This document shows positions 1 through 8,109 of a DNA stretch of 64,000 bases, piece after piece (within the stretch, counting starts at the first letter, position 1; every line of letters begins with the position of its first letter). A program made the position numbers and the translations under genes. The notes beneath the pieces are model-generated. The model ran no database searches. It had not been told where the DNA came from and saw only the letters and a program-made list of their open reading frames with translations. The stretch is from SIG607 sp045648445 (GTDB lineage: Bacteria; Bacillota; Clostridia; Oscillospirales; Acutalibacteraceae): assembly GCA_045648445.1 (NCBI GenBank), contig JAZRNY010000004.1, positions 1 to 64,000 of the forward strand. Direction: 5' to 3'.

Positions 1-330
1 ACGTCTTAAAACGTTATTTTGCAACTTCGATATCATTGCAATGAATATGTTCAATTACCCTTGGTAATTGTTTGCGAATTCAAAGAATTCGCAGTCGAAA
101 TAAGGCTTTGCCATGTTTCGACATCAACATAGTCATTATAATGATTGTAGTTTGTCGAAACGCTAAAAGCGCTTCGACAAGCCACTTTCAAGTGGCTATG
201 GCAAAATCAAATCATAAAATTTGATTTTGCACAACACTCATTGCAATGGATATGAACAAATTTCAAAAGAAATTTGTTCCAAAATCAAAGATTTTGTGTC
301 GAAACAAGTATGTTTCGACTAATCATAACC
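1..330. repeat. Array of short palindromes in a 400-base intergenic stretch
   Basis: No gene is visible here. The stretch is a chain of about ten perfect or near-perfect small inverted repeats with short loops, for example CAATTACC/GGTAATTG, GCGAATTC/GAATTCGC, GTCGAAA/TTTCGAC, GCCACTT/AAGTGGC and GAACAAATTT/AAATTTGTTC. The last part (about 275-350), with a GTCGAAAC hairpin followed by a CATAACCATTAT segment and ATATCATAA, recurs near 62085-62140. I infer a mobile or amplified intergenic hairpin element. Its function is unknown. Confidence 0.6.
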
Positions 331-359
331 ATTATTATATATCATAATCAAAAAATAAT

Positions 360-393
360 AAAGGTCTGTTTTTTGATAAAAACAGACCTTTTT
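360..393 (-). terminator. Intrinsic terminator of the leuA-like operon
   Basis: AAGGTCTGTTTTT pairs with AAAAACAGACCTT around a short loop, with T-rich flanks on both strands. It lies 8 bases beyond the stop codon of the amidohydrolase gene and probably ends the T-box-controlled operon read on the minus strand. Confidence 0.85.
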
Positions 394-400
394 AAAGTTT

Positions 401-1207
401 TTAAATATTAAAAAGTTTTTTAGCGTTAAGACCGAGAATTTTTTCTTTTTCAGTATCGGAAAAATCAAGAGACAAAAAGGTTGCCATCTCTTTTTCGGGC
501 GACCACATTGGATAATCAGTTCCGAAAAGAATTCTATCGGCGCCGTACTTTTTCATAATACTTTCAATTTCTTTAACCTTTCCAAAACCAAAACAAGAAG
601 AACAGTCAACGTAAAGATTGGGATAACCGCTTAACTGCTCAAAGGCTTCGCTCCATATAGACCAACCTGCCAAATGAGCGCCTATAAATTTAAGTTCCTT
701 AAATCTTTCTAAAATAGGCTTAACCCTGTTAGGATTAGAGTAATCGTATCTATAATCTCCCGTATGCATAAGGAGAATAAGACCGTTTTTTTCGCAAAGT
801 TCATAAATTTTCATACAGTTTTCACTATCACAAGGAAACTGCTGAATATCGGGATGCAGTTTAACACCCTTTAAGCCCAGTTCTAAAAGATGCTTTACGT
901 CACCCTCTATATCAAGGCTATCAGGATGCAAAGTGCCAAGACCCGTAAGTTTATCCTTTGCGCCGTTTACAGTTTGAGCAATAAATTCATTAATGCTTTT
1001 TACCTGTTTGGGCGTTGTAGCAACCGACTGTACTACAAAATGGTCTATACCTGCTTTTTCACCCATTTCAAAAAGGTTTTTAACAGTACCGTCACCCTCG
1101 GCAACGGTATCGTAAAATTTATCGGTACCTGCCACCGCTTTTTCGGCGATTTTTTCGGGATAAATATGACAATGGGCATCAACTGCAAAAAATTTATTTT
1201 CTATCAT
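401..1207 (-). CDS. Amidohydrolase family (amidohydrolase_2-like) metal-dependent hydrolase
   Basis: This 268-residue protein has the signatures of the amidohydrolase_2 (COG2159) TIM-barrel family: DAHCHIY near residue 10 (the HxH metal site), KLHPD near 118, MHTGD near 147, GAHLAGW near 177 and GTDYP near 228. Such enzymes hydrolyse or decarboxylate small organic acids; the substrate here is unknown. The start codon overlaps the stop of the upstream fusion gene (TAATG), so the two are translationally coupled. It is the last gene of the operon led by the leucine-type T-box. A role in making or recycling a carboxylic acid for the neighbouring acyl-CoA synthetase is possible but is inference only. 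Confidence 0.85.
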   Translation of the reverse strand: MIENKFFAVDAHCHIYPEKIAEKAVAGTDKFYDTVAEGDGTVKNLFEMGEKAGIDHFVVQSVATTPKQVKSINEFIAQTVNGAKDKLTGLGTLHPDSLDIEGDVKHLLELGLKGVKLHPDIQQFPCDSENCMKIYELCEKNGLILLMHTGDYRYDYSNPNRVKPILERFKELKFIGAHLAGWSIWSEAFEQLSGYPNLYVDCSSCFGFGKVKEIESIMKKYGADRILFGTDYPMWSPEKEMATFLSLDFSDTEKEKILGLNAKKLFNI

Positions 1208-3708
1208 TACTCAAGACCTAATTTCTTTGCGGCATCTTCTCTCATTTTATATTTGAGAATTTTACCTGCAGCGTTCATGGGGAATTTATCAACAAAGTCA
1301 ATATATCTCGGCACTTTATGACGAGCCATACTTGCGGCGATATATTCTTTCATTTCATCTTCGCTCATAGTTTCGTTTTCTTTAAGAATTATACAAGCCA
1401 TAATTTCTTCGCCGTATTTTTTATCGGGAACACCAATAACCTGAACGTCGCTTACCTTTGGATTTGTAAATATAAATTCTTCAATTTCCTTGGGGTAAAT
1501 GTTTTCTCCGCCACGGATAATCATATCTTTAAGACGTCCTGTAATAAGATAGTTTCCGTCAGGTCTTCTGCAAGCAAGGTCGCCTGTGTGAAGCCAACCG
1601 TCTTTGTCAATGGCTGCAGCGGTAGCCTTAGGCATTTTATAATAACCTTTCATTATGTTATAGCCTCTTGCCACAAACTCGCCGTTAACTGAGTCAGGAC
1701 AATCTTCACCTGTTTCGGGGTCAATGATTTTACATTCTACGTTTGCAAAGGCGCTACCTACAGTTTCGGTTCTTACTTCCAGAGAATCGTACCAACTACT
1801 CATAGTACAACCGGGACTTGCCTCGGTCTGACCGTAAACCGATACTATTTCTTTCATATTCATAGTCTCGGTTGCCTTTTTCATAAGGTCAGCAGGACAG
1901 TTAGAACCAGCCATAATACCAACCCTCATATACGAAAAATCGGTTTTTTCAAAATCGGGATGTTGCATCATAGCAATAAACATTGTAGGAACACCGTTAA
2001 AGGCAGTAATATGCTCGTTGTGAACGCAAGAAAGGGATGGCTTGGGTGAGAAATACGGCATAGGATACATAGTAGTACCGTGAGTCATAGATGCAGTCAT
2101 AGAAAGTACCATACCAAAGCAATGGAACATAGGTACCTGTATCATCATTCTGTCTGCAGTAGACAAATCCATATGGTCGCCAATATATTTACCGTTATTT
2201 ACAACGTTATAGTGGGTAAGCATAACACCTTTTGGAAAGCCCGTAGTTCCCGAAGTGTACTGCATATTACATACGTCGTCTTTGTCAACCAAGGAAGCCA
2301 TTCTGTAAACTTCGCTTAAAGATACCTCGCTTGAACGCGCAACCGCATCAGCCCAGGTCATACATCCTTTTTGTTTAAAGCCAACGGTAATTACGTTTCT
2401 TAAAAAAGGAAGTTTTTTACTGTGAAGCGACTGACCCGATTTCATATTTTCGAGTTCGGGACAAAGTCTTGCAATAATTTCACCGTAATTGGTGTCTTTA
2501 CTACCCTCGGTCATTATAAGAGTATGAGTATCGGACTGCTTTAAAAGATATTCTGCTTCGTGAATTTTATAGGCAGTATTAACCGTTACAAGAATAGCGC
2601 CGATTTTGGTAGTTGCCCAAAAAGCAATATACCACTGTGGAACGTTCGATGCCCAAACTGCAACCTTACTTCCTGCCTTAACACCCATAGCAACAAGAGA
2701 ACGAGCAAAGGTATCAACGTCATCTCTAAATTCACTATAGGTTCTTGTGTAATCAAGAGTAGTATACTTAAACGCATACTGGTCGGGAAATTCCTCAACC
2801 ATTTTATCAAGTACCTGTGGGAAGGTTAAATCAATAAGCAAATCCTTTTTCCAAACGAATTTACCCGTATGGGATTTGTTATAATAAAGGGTTGATTCGT
2901 TACGTGAAATGTCACCGTACTGTTTCATAAAGTTAACGAACTGCGAGAATATAATCTCCATATCGTCAAGTTCTTCACACCAAGCAGGGTCCCAAATAAG
3001 AGAAAAATATCCGTCGTAGTTTACGCTTCTAAGCGCTAACATCATTTCGTCAATGGGAAGTTCGCCCTCACCGATAAGGCAGTGCTCATAGCCGTGGGCA
3101 GTTTTGACTGCATCTCTTATGTGTACGTGTTTAACGTATGCTCCAAGATTTTTTATAATAATCTCTGCATCTTCCTTGCCCTCAAAAAATGCAGAATACA
3201 TATCTAAAAGGGCGGAAAGGCTATCACTGGCAAAACGTTCAAGTACGTCTCTTAAAAGTTCGGTACTTGAAAAAATACCTGAAGTTTCAAGCAAAAGAGT
3301 TATTCCCTTTTCTTCTGCAAAAGAAAGTGTTTCTTCAATAACCTTAACAACGTTTGCTACGCTTTTTTCGATATCGTCAGAATGTGAAGCGTGAAGTCTT
3401 ACAAAAGGAATATGCAAAGTATTTGCAATATTAAGACAATTTTTTATTTCTTCAACACTTTTTTCCTTTTCACTTTCATCCCCAATATTGCTTATTGTAT
3501 CAATACAAGGAATGGTCAGTTTCTTTTCGTAAAGTTTTCTTAAAGTAAGGGGCGCATTATGTTCACTAAAAGCGCCGTTTTTATCGGTAAAAAGAACGTT
3601 ATATATATTATGAAGTTCTATACCCTGAAATTTAAGTTCGTTGGCAACAGAACAAAATTCGTCAAAAGAAATTCCGTGCCAACCCTTTGTTGAAAAACAA
3701 AATTTCAT
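1207..3708 (-). CDS. Fusion: xylose-isomerase-like TIM barrel plus acyl-CoA synthetase (AMP-binding)
   Basis: An 833-residue two-domain protein. Residues 1-270 form a sugar-phosphate isomerase/epimerase-like TIM barrel with the usual metal ligands in place (E141 in LLLETSG, D169 in LLDMYS, H196 in HVHIRD, E214 in GEGE). Residues 285-833 are an adenylate-forming acyl-CoA synthetase: P-loop YTSGTTGFPKG at 484-494, HTGDLA, GRLKDMIIRGGENIYP and the C-terminal AAGKILK lysine. The expected reaction is ATP-dependent activation of a carboxylic acid to its CoA thioester; the substrate is not readable. A strong GAGGAGG ribosome site sits in the end of the upstream leuA-like gene, 3 bases away. Because a leucine-type T-box heads the operon, isovalerate is my preferred substrate guess. 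The role of the barrel is unknown. Confidence 0.87.
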   Translation of the reverse strand: MKFCFSTKGWHGISFDEFCSVANELKFQGIELHNIYNVLFTDKNGAFSEHNAPLTLRKLYEKKLTIPCIDTISNIGDESEKEKSVEEIKNCLNIANTLHIPFVRLHASHSDDIEKSVANVVKVIEETLSFAEEKGITLLLETSGIFSSTELLRDVLERFASDSLSALLDMYSAFFEGKEDAEIIIKNLGAYVKHVHIRDAVKTAHGYEHCLIGEGELPIDEMMLALRSVNYDGYFSLIWDPAWCEELDDMEIIFSQFVNFMKQYGDISRNESTLYYNKSHTGKFVWKKDLLIDLTFPQVLDKMVEEFPDQYAFKYTTLDYTRTYSEFRDDVDTFARSLVAMGVKAGSKVAVWASNVPQWYIAFWATTKIGAILVTVNTAYKIHEAEYLLKQSDTHTLIMTEGSKDTNYGEIIARLCPELENMKSGQSLHSKKLPFLRNVITVGFKQKGCMTWADAVARSSEVSLSEVYRMASLVDKDDVCNMQYTSGTTGFPKGVMLTHYNVVNNGKYIGDHMDLSTADRMMIQVPMFHCFGMVLSMTASMTHGTTMYPMPYFSPKPSLSCVHNEHITAFNGVPTMFIAMMQHPDFEKTDFSYMRVGIMAGSNCPADLMKKATETMNMKEIVSVYGQTEASPGCTMSSWYDSLEVRTETVGSAFANVECKIIDPETGEDCPDSVNGEFVARGYNIMKGYYKMPKATAAAIDKDGWLHTGDLACRRPDGNYLITGRLKDMIIRGGENIYPKEIEEFIFTNPKVSDVQVIGVPDKKYGEEIMACIILKENETMSEDEMKEYIAASMARHKVPRYIDFVDKFPMNAAGKILKYKMREDAAKKLGLE

Positions 3709-3711
3709 AAA

Positions 3712-5091
3712 TTACGCCTCCTCGTAAACAATTTTATTTACTGCGCTCAAAAACGCTCTTATACTAGCCCCTATAATATCGGTAGAAATACCGTTACCGC
3801 TATAAAGGTTACCACCTGCTCTTAACTTAACAAGGGCGCTACCCATAGCCTCTTTACCTTCGGTAACAGACTGAATTTGGAAATCGTCAAGTTCAAAATG
3901 TGTGCCGATAATCTGTTCAATTGCTCTGAATGCTGCGTCAACGGGGCCGTCGCCAATTGCAATACCCTGCATTTCTTCGCCGTTTTTCTCTAAAGTGATT
4001 TGAGCAGAAGAAGAAATTATATTACCGTTATTTACAATATAACTAACCAGTTTATAGGTAGCAGGTACCTGTAAAGCAACACTTGCAACAATTGCTTCAA
4101 GTTCTTTAGCGCCAACGTTCTTTTTCTCGGCAACTCTTAAAAATTCTTCATAAACCTTTGTATTATCCTCATCAGAAAGGTCGTAGCCAAGTTTTAACAC
4201 AGCGGTCATAACGCTTTCTTTATCAAAAGAAGAATCCATATCAACGGTGTTATCAATTACGTCTGCAACTTTATTAGTTTTGCCGTTTTTGGTATTATCT
4301 GCAACCCAGTTAATTTGTTTTACTATACGGTTAAGTTGAGTATATTTAATAGATGAAGCAAATCCAAAAGACTCACCGCAATTTTTAATCATTTCTGCAA
4401 AAAGTTCAAGAGGAACCGCATTTGTGCCTATAGCCGTTTTAACAGTGGCTATCCCCTTTTTAACAGCCATCGAAGCGCAAGCAATCGCCATACCGTTTTT
4501 ATTGTTGCAGTAAACGCCAACACCTACGCCTGTTTTTTCGCAAATTTTAGCGGCAAAATCGGCAAACTCATCAGGAAGCATAGTTTCGGCAGCGCTATCG
4601 TAAATAGAAACCTGTGTAGCGCCGCAAGATGTGGCAACCTCTATAGCGTTTTCAAGAAAATCGCCCTCTGCTCTGGTAGCGTCAATAGCGCAAAACTCAA
4701 CCTCGTCCACCTTTTCTTTAGCGAGTTTAACAAGTTTTTCAATAAATGGGAGCATTTTGTCTGCTTTTTTATGACAAACGTATTCCATTCCAACGGGAGA
4801 AACAGGAAGTTCTATTCTTATTCTTGATTTATTGGCATTTGAAAGAGAAATCGAAGCGTTTTCAATACTTTCTTCAGTCATACCTCCATTAACCGAAATA
4901 ACACTGTTTTTAACAAAAGAAGATATTGTTTTAACAAGAAGTATATCGGTTCTGGTATTTTCAATAGCAGGAAGTTCAATAACGTCAACCTTTAGATTTT
5001 CAAGTTGTCTTGCTATTTCAATTTTCTCCTTAAAACTGTAGTTTACATCTTCATTTAAAAGTGTTGTGTCGGCAATCGAGATTTTTCTCAT
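3712..5091 (-). CDS. LeuA-like protein with intact regulatory domain but degenerate catalytic motifs
   Basis: A 459-residue homologue of 2-isopropylmalate synthase. Residues 1-280 match the HMGL-like barrel, yet the family motif DTTLRDGEQ reads DTTLLNEDV (8-16), losing the catalytic Arg and the metal-binding Asp, and the metal motif HCHND reads YCNNK (194-198), losing both His. Residues about 340-459 are a well-kept LeuA dimer/allosteric domain with GDGPVDAAFRAI, the family's leucine-binding region. The protein is therefore probably not a working synthase; a leucine-sensing or scaffolding role is my inference. It is first in an operon behind a leucine-type T-box. The ribosome site AAAGGAAG lies 9 bases before ATG. 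Automatic annotation would likely call it LeuA or 'alpha-isopropylmalate synthase regulatory domain protein'. Confidence 0.85.
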   Translation of the reverse strand: MRKISIADTTLLNEDVNYSFKEKIEIARQLENLKVDVIELPAIENTRTDILLVKTISSFVKNSVISVNGGMTEESIENASISLSNANKSRIRIELPVSPVGMEYVCHKKADKMLPFIEKLVKLAKEKVDEVEFCAIDATRAEGDFLENAIEVATSCGATQVSIYDSAAETMLPDEFADFAAKICEKTGVGVGVYCNNKNGMAIACASMAVKKGIATVKTAIGTNAVPLELFAEMIKNCGESFGFASSIKYTQLNRIVKQINWVADNTKNGKTNKVADVIDNTVDMDSSFDKESVMTAVLKLGYDLSDEDNTKVYEEFLRVAEKKNVGAKELEAIVASVALQVPATYKLVSYIVNNGNIISSSAQITLEKNGEEMQGIAIGDGPVDAAFRAIEQIIGTHFELDDFQIQSVTEGKEAMGSALVKLRAGGNLYSGNGISTDIIGASIRAFLSAVNKIVYEEA

Positions 5092-5112
5092 AATAAATTC
5101 TTCCTTTCTAAA

Positions 5113-5374
5113 GTAAAAAAGCCCCTGAAACTATATAGTTTCAGGGACGAAAATATTCGCGGTACCACCCTAATTACCGTATAAACGGTCACTCTGTAAG
5201 ACTCCAACAAGCCTTTTGCCTTGATAACGGGACACGCCGTAGCCACATACTAACTTTCCGCGACTCTGCTCCGGAACGAGACTTACTTTATTCTGCCGTA
5301 CCGACTTGCACCAACCGTCAGTTCTCTGAAACTAGCCTAAATAAAGAATAATTCCTTCATAGCATTTAAAATTT
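5113..5374 (-). promoter_or_regulatory. T-box leader, probable leucine (CUC) specifier
   Basis: The canonical T-box AGGGTGGTACCGCG lies at 5158-5171 on the minus strand. It is preceded by Stem I with the conserved GGTTGGTGCAAG distal segment, and followed by a strong terminator (CCCTGAAACT/AGTTTCAGGG plus T run, 5113-5147). Just before the conserved CCGGAGC 3' strand, the codon in specifier position reads CTC (5278-5280), that is leucine. Uncharged tRNA-Leu would turn on the leuA-like/acyl-CoA synthetase/amidohydrolase operon. The T-box itself is certain; the codon is read by eye. Confidence 0.9.
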
Positions 5375-5380
5375 TTAATA

Positions 5381-5409
5381 ATTATAGCACCCACCGTATC
5401 TTTTGTCAA
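5381..5409 (-). promoter_or_regulatory. Promoter of the leucine T-box operon
   Basis: TTGACA at 5404-5409 and TATAAT at 5381-5386 are separated by exactly 17 bases, a perfect vegetative promoter. Transcription would start near 5374, just upstream of Stem I. The stretch 5410-5550 beyond it shows nothing recognisable. Confidence 0.85.
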
Positions 5410-5701
5410 CTGTTTTTTGATTTTATTATCAAACCGCCGACTTGGACGAAGTCCAAATAAAACTGCGTAGCAATATAACTGTTTTTTAAAAAAACAATGT
5501 TTTTCAAAACATGTCGGTGAATGTCGCAAATTAAAGTGCTTTAATAATAGATGAGCAGTTGTTCGTACTGTTCGAATTGATAAAAAAAAGAAAGGATATG
5601 ATATTATTAGTAATTTAATTGTTCACGAACTAACCGAAAGCCAATTACTGCACGAAGATTTTTTAACCTACATTATTTCAAAAGACGATGAATTTATAAA
5701 G

Positions 5702-7018
5702 GTGAAAATTTTAGAGGAAGTTAAAGCAAGGGCAAAAATGCTTGGGTGTTTAACCAAAGCAAACAATTTAATAAAGGCTATTGAAAAAAAGAAAAAGGAG
5801 GAAAATTTAAGGAAGAATACCTTTATCGATTACGGATTTAATCTTGCTCGTAAAGAGGATAATAGTATTGCGAGTACTCTTTCGAACTTTGAAGATATTG
5901 TTGAAAACGACCCGTATTTTGAAAATTTAAGGTACAACACTTTACTTGGCGCAATAACCGTTCGAGAGAACGGAAAGGATAGACTTTTCACTGACAATGA
6001 CAGCAGTCTTGCATACGGATATATTTCTCGTTCCTATGGTATTTATAGCACGGCTATGTGTGATAATGCAATACTGAATATTGCTTTAACGAGAAAATAT
6101 AATCCCCTTAAACTAATGATTGAAAGCATTACCTGGGATAAAAAAAAGCGTATCAACCGATTTTTAATTGATATTTTAAAGTGTGAAGACACCCCATACG
6201 TTAGAGAAGTCAGCCGACTTATATTTGCAGGTGGCATACACCGTATTTTTGAAACCGGTTGCAAATTCGACTCCGTTCCCGTATTTATCGGAAAACAGGG
6301 CGAGGGCAAAAGTACAGTTGTACGTTGGCTTGCTATGGAAGAAGAATATTTCAGCGAAGTATTTTCCATTGAGGGCAAAGACGGACTTGAGGCTATCAGA
6401 GGCAAATGGATATGCGAACTCGGCGAACTTATTGCCGTTACAAAATCTAAAGAGGTTGAAGCGGTAAAATCTTATTTAACCAGGCAGAGCGACTATTATA
6501 GACGCCCATATGAAAAAAGAGCGCAGGACTATAAGCGTTCCTGCATTTTTATAGGCACTACAAACCGACAACAATTTTTGACCGACAAAACGGGAAACCG
6601 AAGATTTTTGCCCGTAACGGTGAACTGCACAGGCGAAGAAATTTACGATAATGAAAGTTATATTAAAAACTACATTAAACAGTGTTGGGCAGAAGCCTTT
6701 ACTTATTATCAGTCAGACCAACTCCCCTCCACACCGGATAGAAAATTAATTACCGAAATCAAGGCGAACCAAGAAGGCGCCACCGAAATAGATTATAGAA
6801 TTGATTTAATCAGAGATTATTTAGAGGGCAGACAGAGAGTATGCGTACTTTCTATTTGGGAAAACGCCCTAAAAGAAAAATACACCCACCCTACAAAAAA
6901 AGACAGCACCGAAATCGGACTAATAATGCAACAAATGGACGGATGGGAGAGGTCACCCAACCCTATTTATATAGAAAATTATGGTACTGTCAGAGGATGG
7001 ATTAAAAAACAAGACTAA
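5702..7018 (+). CDS. VapE-like (virulence-associated E) P-loop ATPase, N terminus uncertain
   Basis: A 438-residue VapE/VirE-type ATPase of phage and genomic-island replication modules: Walker A GKQGEGKST near residue 200, then KWICELGELIA (Walker B region), followed by a conserved RRPYEKRAQDYKRSCIFIGTTN block and GNRRFLPV. Family members act as helicase-like partners of primases. The first in-frame start, GTG at 5702, has no ribosome site, and the same frame stays open upstream to about 5553 without an ATG. An AAAGGA ribosome site is followed by an ATG at about 5600 in another frame that ends after six codons. The 5' end is thus probably truncated or frameshifted. It is the only long plus-strand gene in the first 48 kb and has no integrase or capsid neighbours, so it is likely a relic of a mobile element. 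Confidence 0.8.
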   Translation: MKILEEVKARAKMLGCLTKANNLIKAIEKKKKEENLRKNTFIDYGFNLARKEDNSIASTLSNFEDIVENDPYFENLRYNTLLGAITVRENGKDRLFTDNDSSLAYGYISRSYGIYSTAMCDNAILNIALTRKYNPLKLMIESITWDKKKRINRFLIDILKCEDTPYVREVSRLIFAGGIHRIFETGCKFDSVPVFIGKQGEGKSTVVRWLAMEEEYFSEVFSIEGKDGLEAIRGKWICELGELIAVTKSKEVEAVKSYLTRQSDYYRRPYEKRAQDYKRSCIFIGTTNRQQFLTDKTGNRRFLPVTVNCTGEEIYDNESYIKNYIKQCWAEAFTYYQSDQLPSTPDRKLITEIKANQEGATEIDYRIDLIRDYLEGRQRVCVLSIWENALKEKYTHPTKKDSTEIGLIMQQMDGWERSPNPIYIENYGTVRGWIKKQD

Positions 7019-7205
7019 TTGTAAGGACTATGTAAGGACTATGTAAGGTCGAAAACCCTTATAAACAAAGGCTTTTCCTTTAATTTCTTACATTCCTTAC
7101 ATAAATTCTATAAAAGATTTAATTTTAAAAAAATATTATATTTTTATTATAAAAAAATAAATATACAAAGTAACGTTTTTATGTTTACATTGTTTACATA
7201 TACGC
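7018..7205. repeat. Iteron-like repeats next to an AT-rich tract, after vapE
   Basis: Directly after the vapE-like stop come three direct copies of TGTAAGG (two as TGTAAGGACTA) and, 50 bases on, two inverted copies (CTTACAT, CCTTACAT). Next is an almost pure A/T tract (about 7105-7185) and two TGTTTACAT copies. Repeats plus an unwinding-like tract beside a replication ATPase resemble a small replication origin. This is inference from layout only. Confidence 0.4.
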
Positions 7206-7320
7206 CCGCCTTGTAAAGGAGGGGGGACCGACGTATGTCGGTGGGAGGATTGTGTAAAACGAGAACAATCCCTCAGTCTTTTGCTTCGCAAAATCCAGCT
7301 CCCTTTACAAAGGAGCCTTA
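7206..7320. repeat. MITE-like intergenic element with imperfect terminal inverted repeats
   Basis: The left end CCTTGTAAAGGAGG is mirrored by CCTTTACAAAGGAG at the right end. Internal hairpins are ACCGACGTATGTCGGT, ACAATCC/GGATTGT and TTTTGCTTCGCAAAA. No coding frame is present. It looks like a short non-autonomous repeat element of about 115 bases. Confidence 0.55.
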
Positions 7321-7323
7321 TTA

Positions 7324-7446
7324 ACGTAAGCCCTACAAATTAACATCAATTCTCTACGGCTACGTTGTAGGGGCTGATGTTATTCCCCTAATAGGGGAAA
7401 TGTCCGAAGGACAAAAGGGTCAGGGCGAAGCCGTACTACACATCAG
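7324..7446. repeat. Intergenic hairpin repeat sharing a block with 8130-8240
   Basis: GCCCTACAA pairs with TTGTAGGGGC and AACATCA with TGATGTT. The inner block TTCCCCT..AGGGGAAATG followed by TCCGAAGGACAAAAGGGT, then GGGCGAAGCCGTA, recurs at about 8130-8240. It lies between the AT-rich tract and the lipoprotein gene and holds no gene. Confidence 0.5.
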
Positions 7447-7457
7447 CCCGAAAAAAC

Positions 7458-7874
7458 TTAATTCCTTATTCGCTTTTTCTTAATCAGTTTTACTTCTACT
7501 TCTACTTCCCATATTGCCTTATTTCCTGCATATGAGCCTTTACGCTCAACAACTTCAACATAAAAAGTTTTTATTTCACCGTCTTCTAAAATAATGTTTG
7601 TAAAAGAATTTCCTTTATCTGAATATTTATCACGCTCAATGAAAATACCATCCATTCGGACTTTTGAACCAAGCGGTGCAGTAATCTTATCTCCGCTTTC
7701 AATTATTGTACCATCGCATTTGAATTTCTCAATCCATTCATTGCCAACTTTATTATTCTCAATACATCGCGACCTTATCGATATTTCATACACTCCATGA
7801 GTATATTCTATCTGACAGGCGCTCAATGATATCACCATGACAACGAATAAAATCACACTTATGATTTTTTTCAT
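7458..7874 (-). CDS. Putative small lipoprotein
   Basis: A 138-residue protein with a lipoprotein signal: MKKIISVILFVVMVISLSAC, with lipobox LSAC and Cys20 as the expected lipidation site. The mature part is beta-rich and charged, ending in a basic tail (KLIKKKRIRN). I recognise no domain. It would be anchored on the outer face of the membrane. The start ATG follows AATAGGGG, about 20 bases after the terminator of the structured RNA at 7894-8043, so readthrough of that terminator could control it. Flanking repeat elements on both sides suggest a variable spot in the genome. Function unknown. Confidence 0.65.
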   Translation of the reverse strand: MKKIISVILFVVMVISLSACQIEYTHGVYEISIRSRCIENNKVGNEWIEKFKCDGTIIESGDKITAPLGSKVRMDGIFIERDKYSDKGNSFTNIILEDGEIKTFYVEVVERKGSYAGNKAIWEVEVEVKLIKKKRIRN

Positions 7875-7893
7875 AATATACCCCTATTAAAAC

Positions 7894-8043
7894 AAAAAGC
7901 GTACTCCGAAGAGTACGCCGAAAAAGTGTTTGTCCTCGGTTAATTGCGACATCAACCGAATTATCCCACAGAGAGACAGAGGAAAACACCTTTTACCAAG
8001 GTATCTTTCTCTCTGAGGATGCAATTATTCAGTTGATGTCGCA
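7894..8043 (-). ncRNA. Structured RNA with own promoter and terminator (6S-like or riboswitch-like, unidentified)
   Basis: On the minus strand the predicted transcript starts at a 13-bp perfect stem: 8032-8044 pairs with 7944-7956. Inside this stem AGAGAGA pairs with TCTCTCT, and an apical ACCTT/AAGGT hairpin follows. Six bases TCGGTT near 7936-7941 can instead pair with AACCGA at 7954-7959, breaking the outer stem, so two exclusive folds exist. A strong terminator GCGTACTC/GAGTACGC plus T run (7894-7919) ends it, 20 bases before the lipoprotein ATG. The rod shape recalls 6S RNA, but I cannot match a known class. A cis-acting switch for the lipoprotein gene is equally possible. Confidence 0.5.
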
Positions 8044-8048
8044 AACAT

Positions 8049-8077
8049 ATTGTACCATAATCAAATATAAAAGTAAA
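8049..8077 (-). promoter_or_regulatory. Promoter of the structured RNA
   Basis: TTTACT (8072-8077) and TACAAT (8049-8054) are separated by 17 bases. The expected start, near 8043, coincides with the first base of the long stem, which supports both calls. Confidence 0.6.
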
Positions 8078-8109
8078 GAAAAAACACTCGTTTTATTATT
8101 TATTATTAA

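Noticed and set aside
1..350. CRISPR array or tRNA cluster at the left edge
   Set aside because: There is no fixed repeat and spacer pattern and no cloverleaf; only adjacent unrelated palindromes.
890..1692. Plus-strand reading frames across the amidohydrolase and fusion genes
   Set aside because: They are shadows of well-supported minus-strand genes, with no ribosome sites and no family features.
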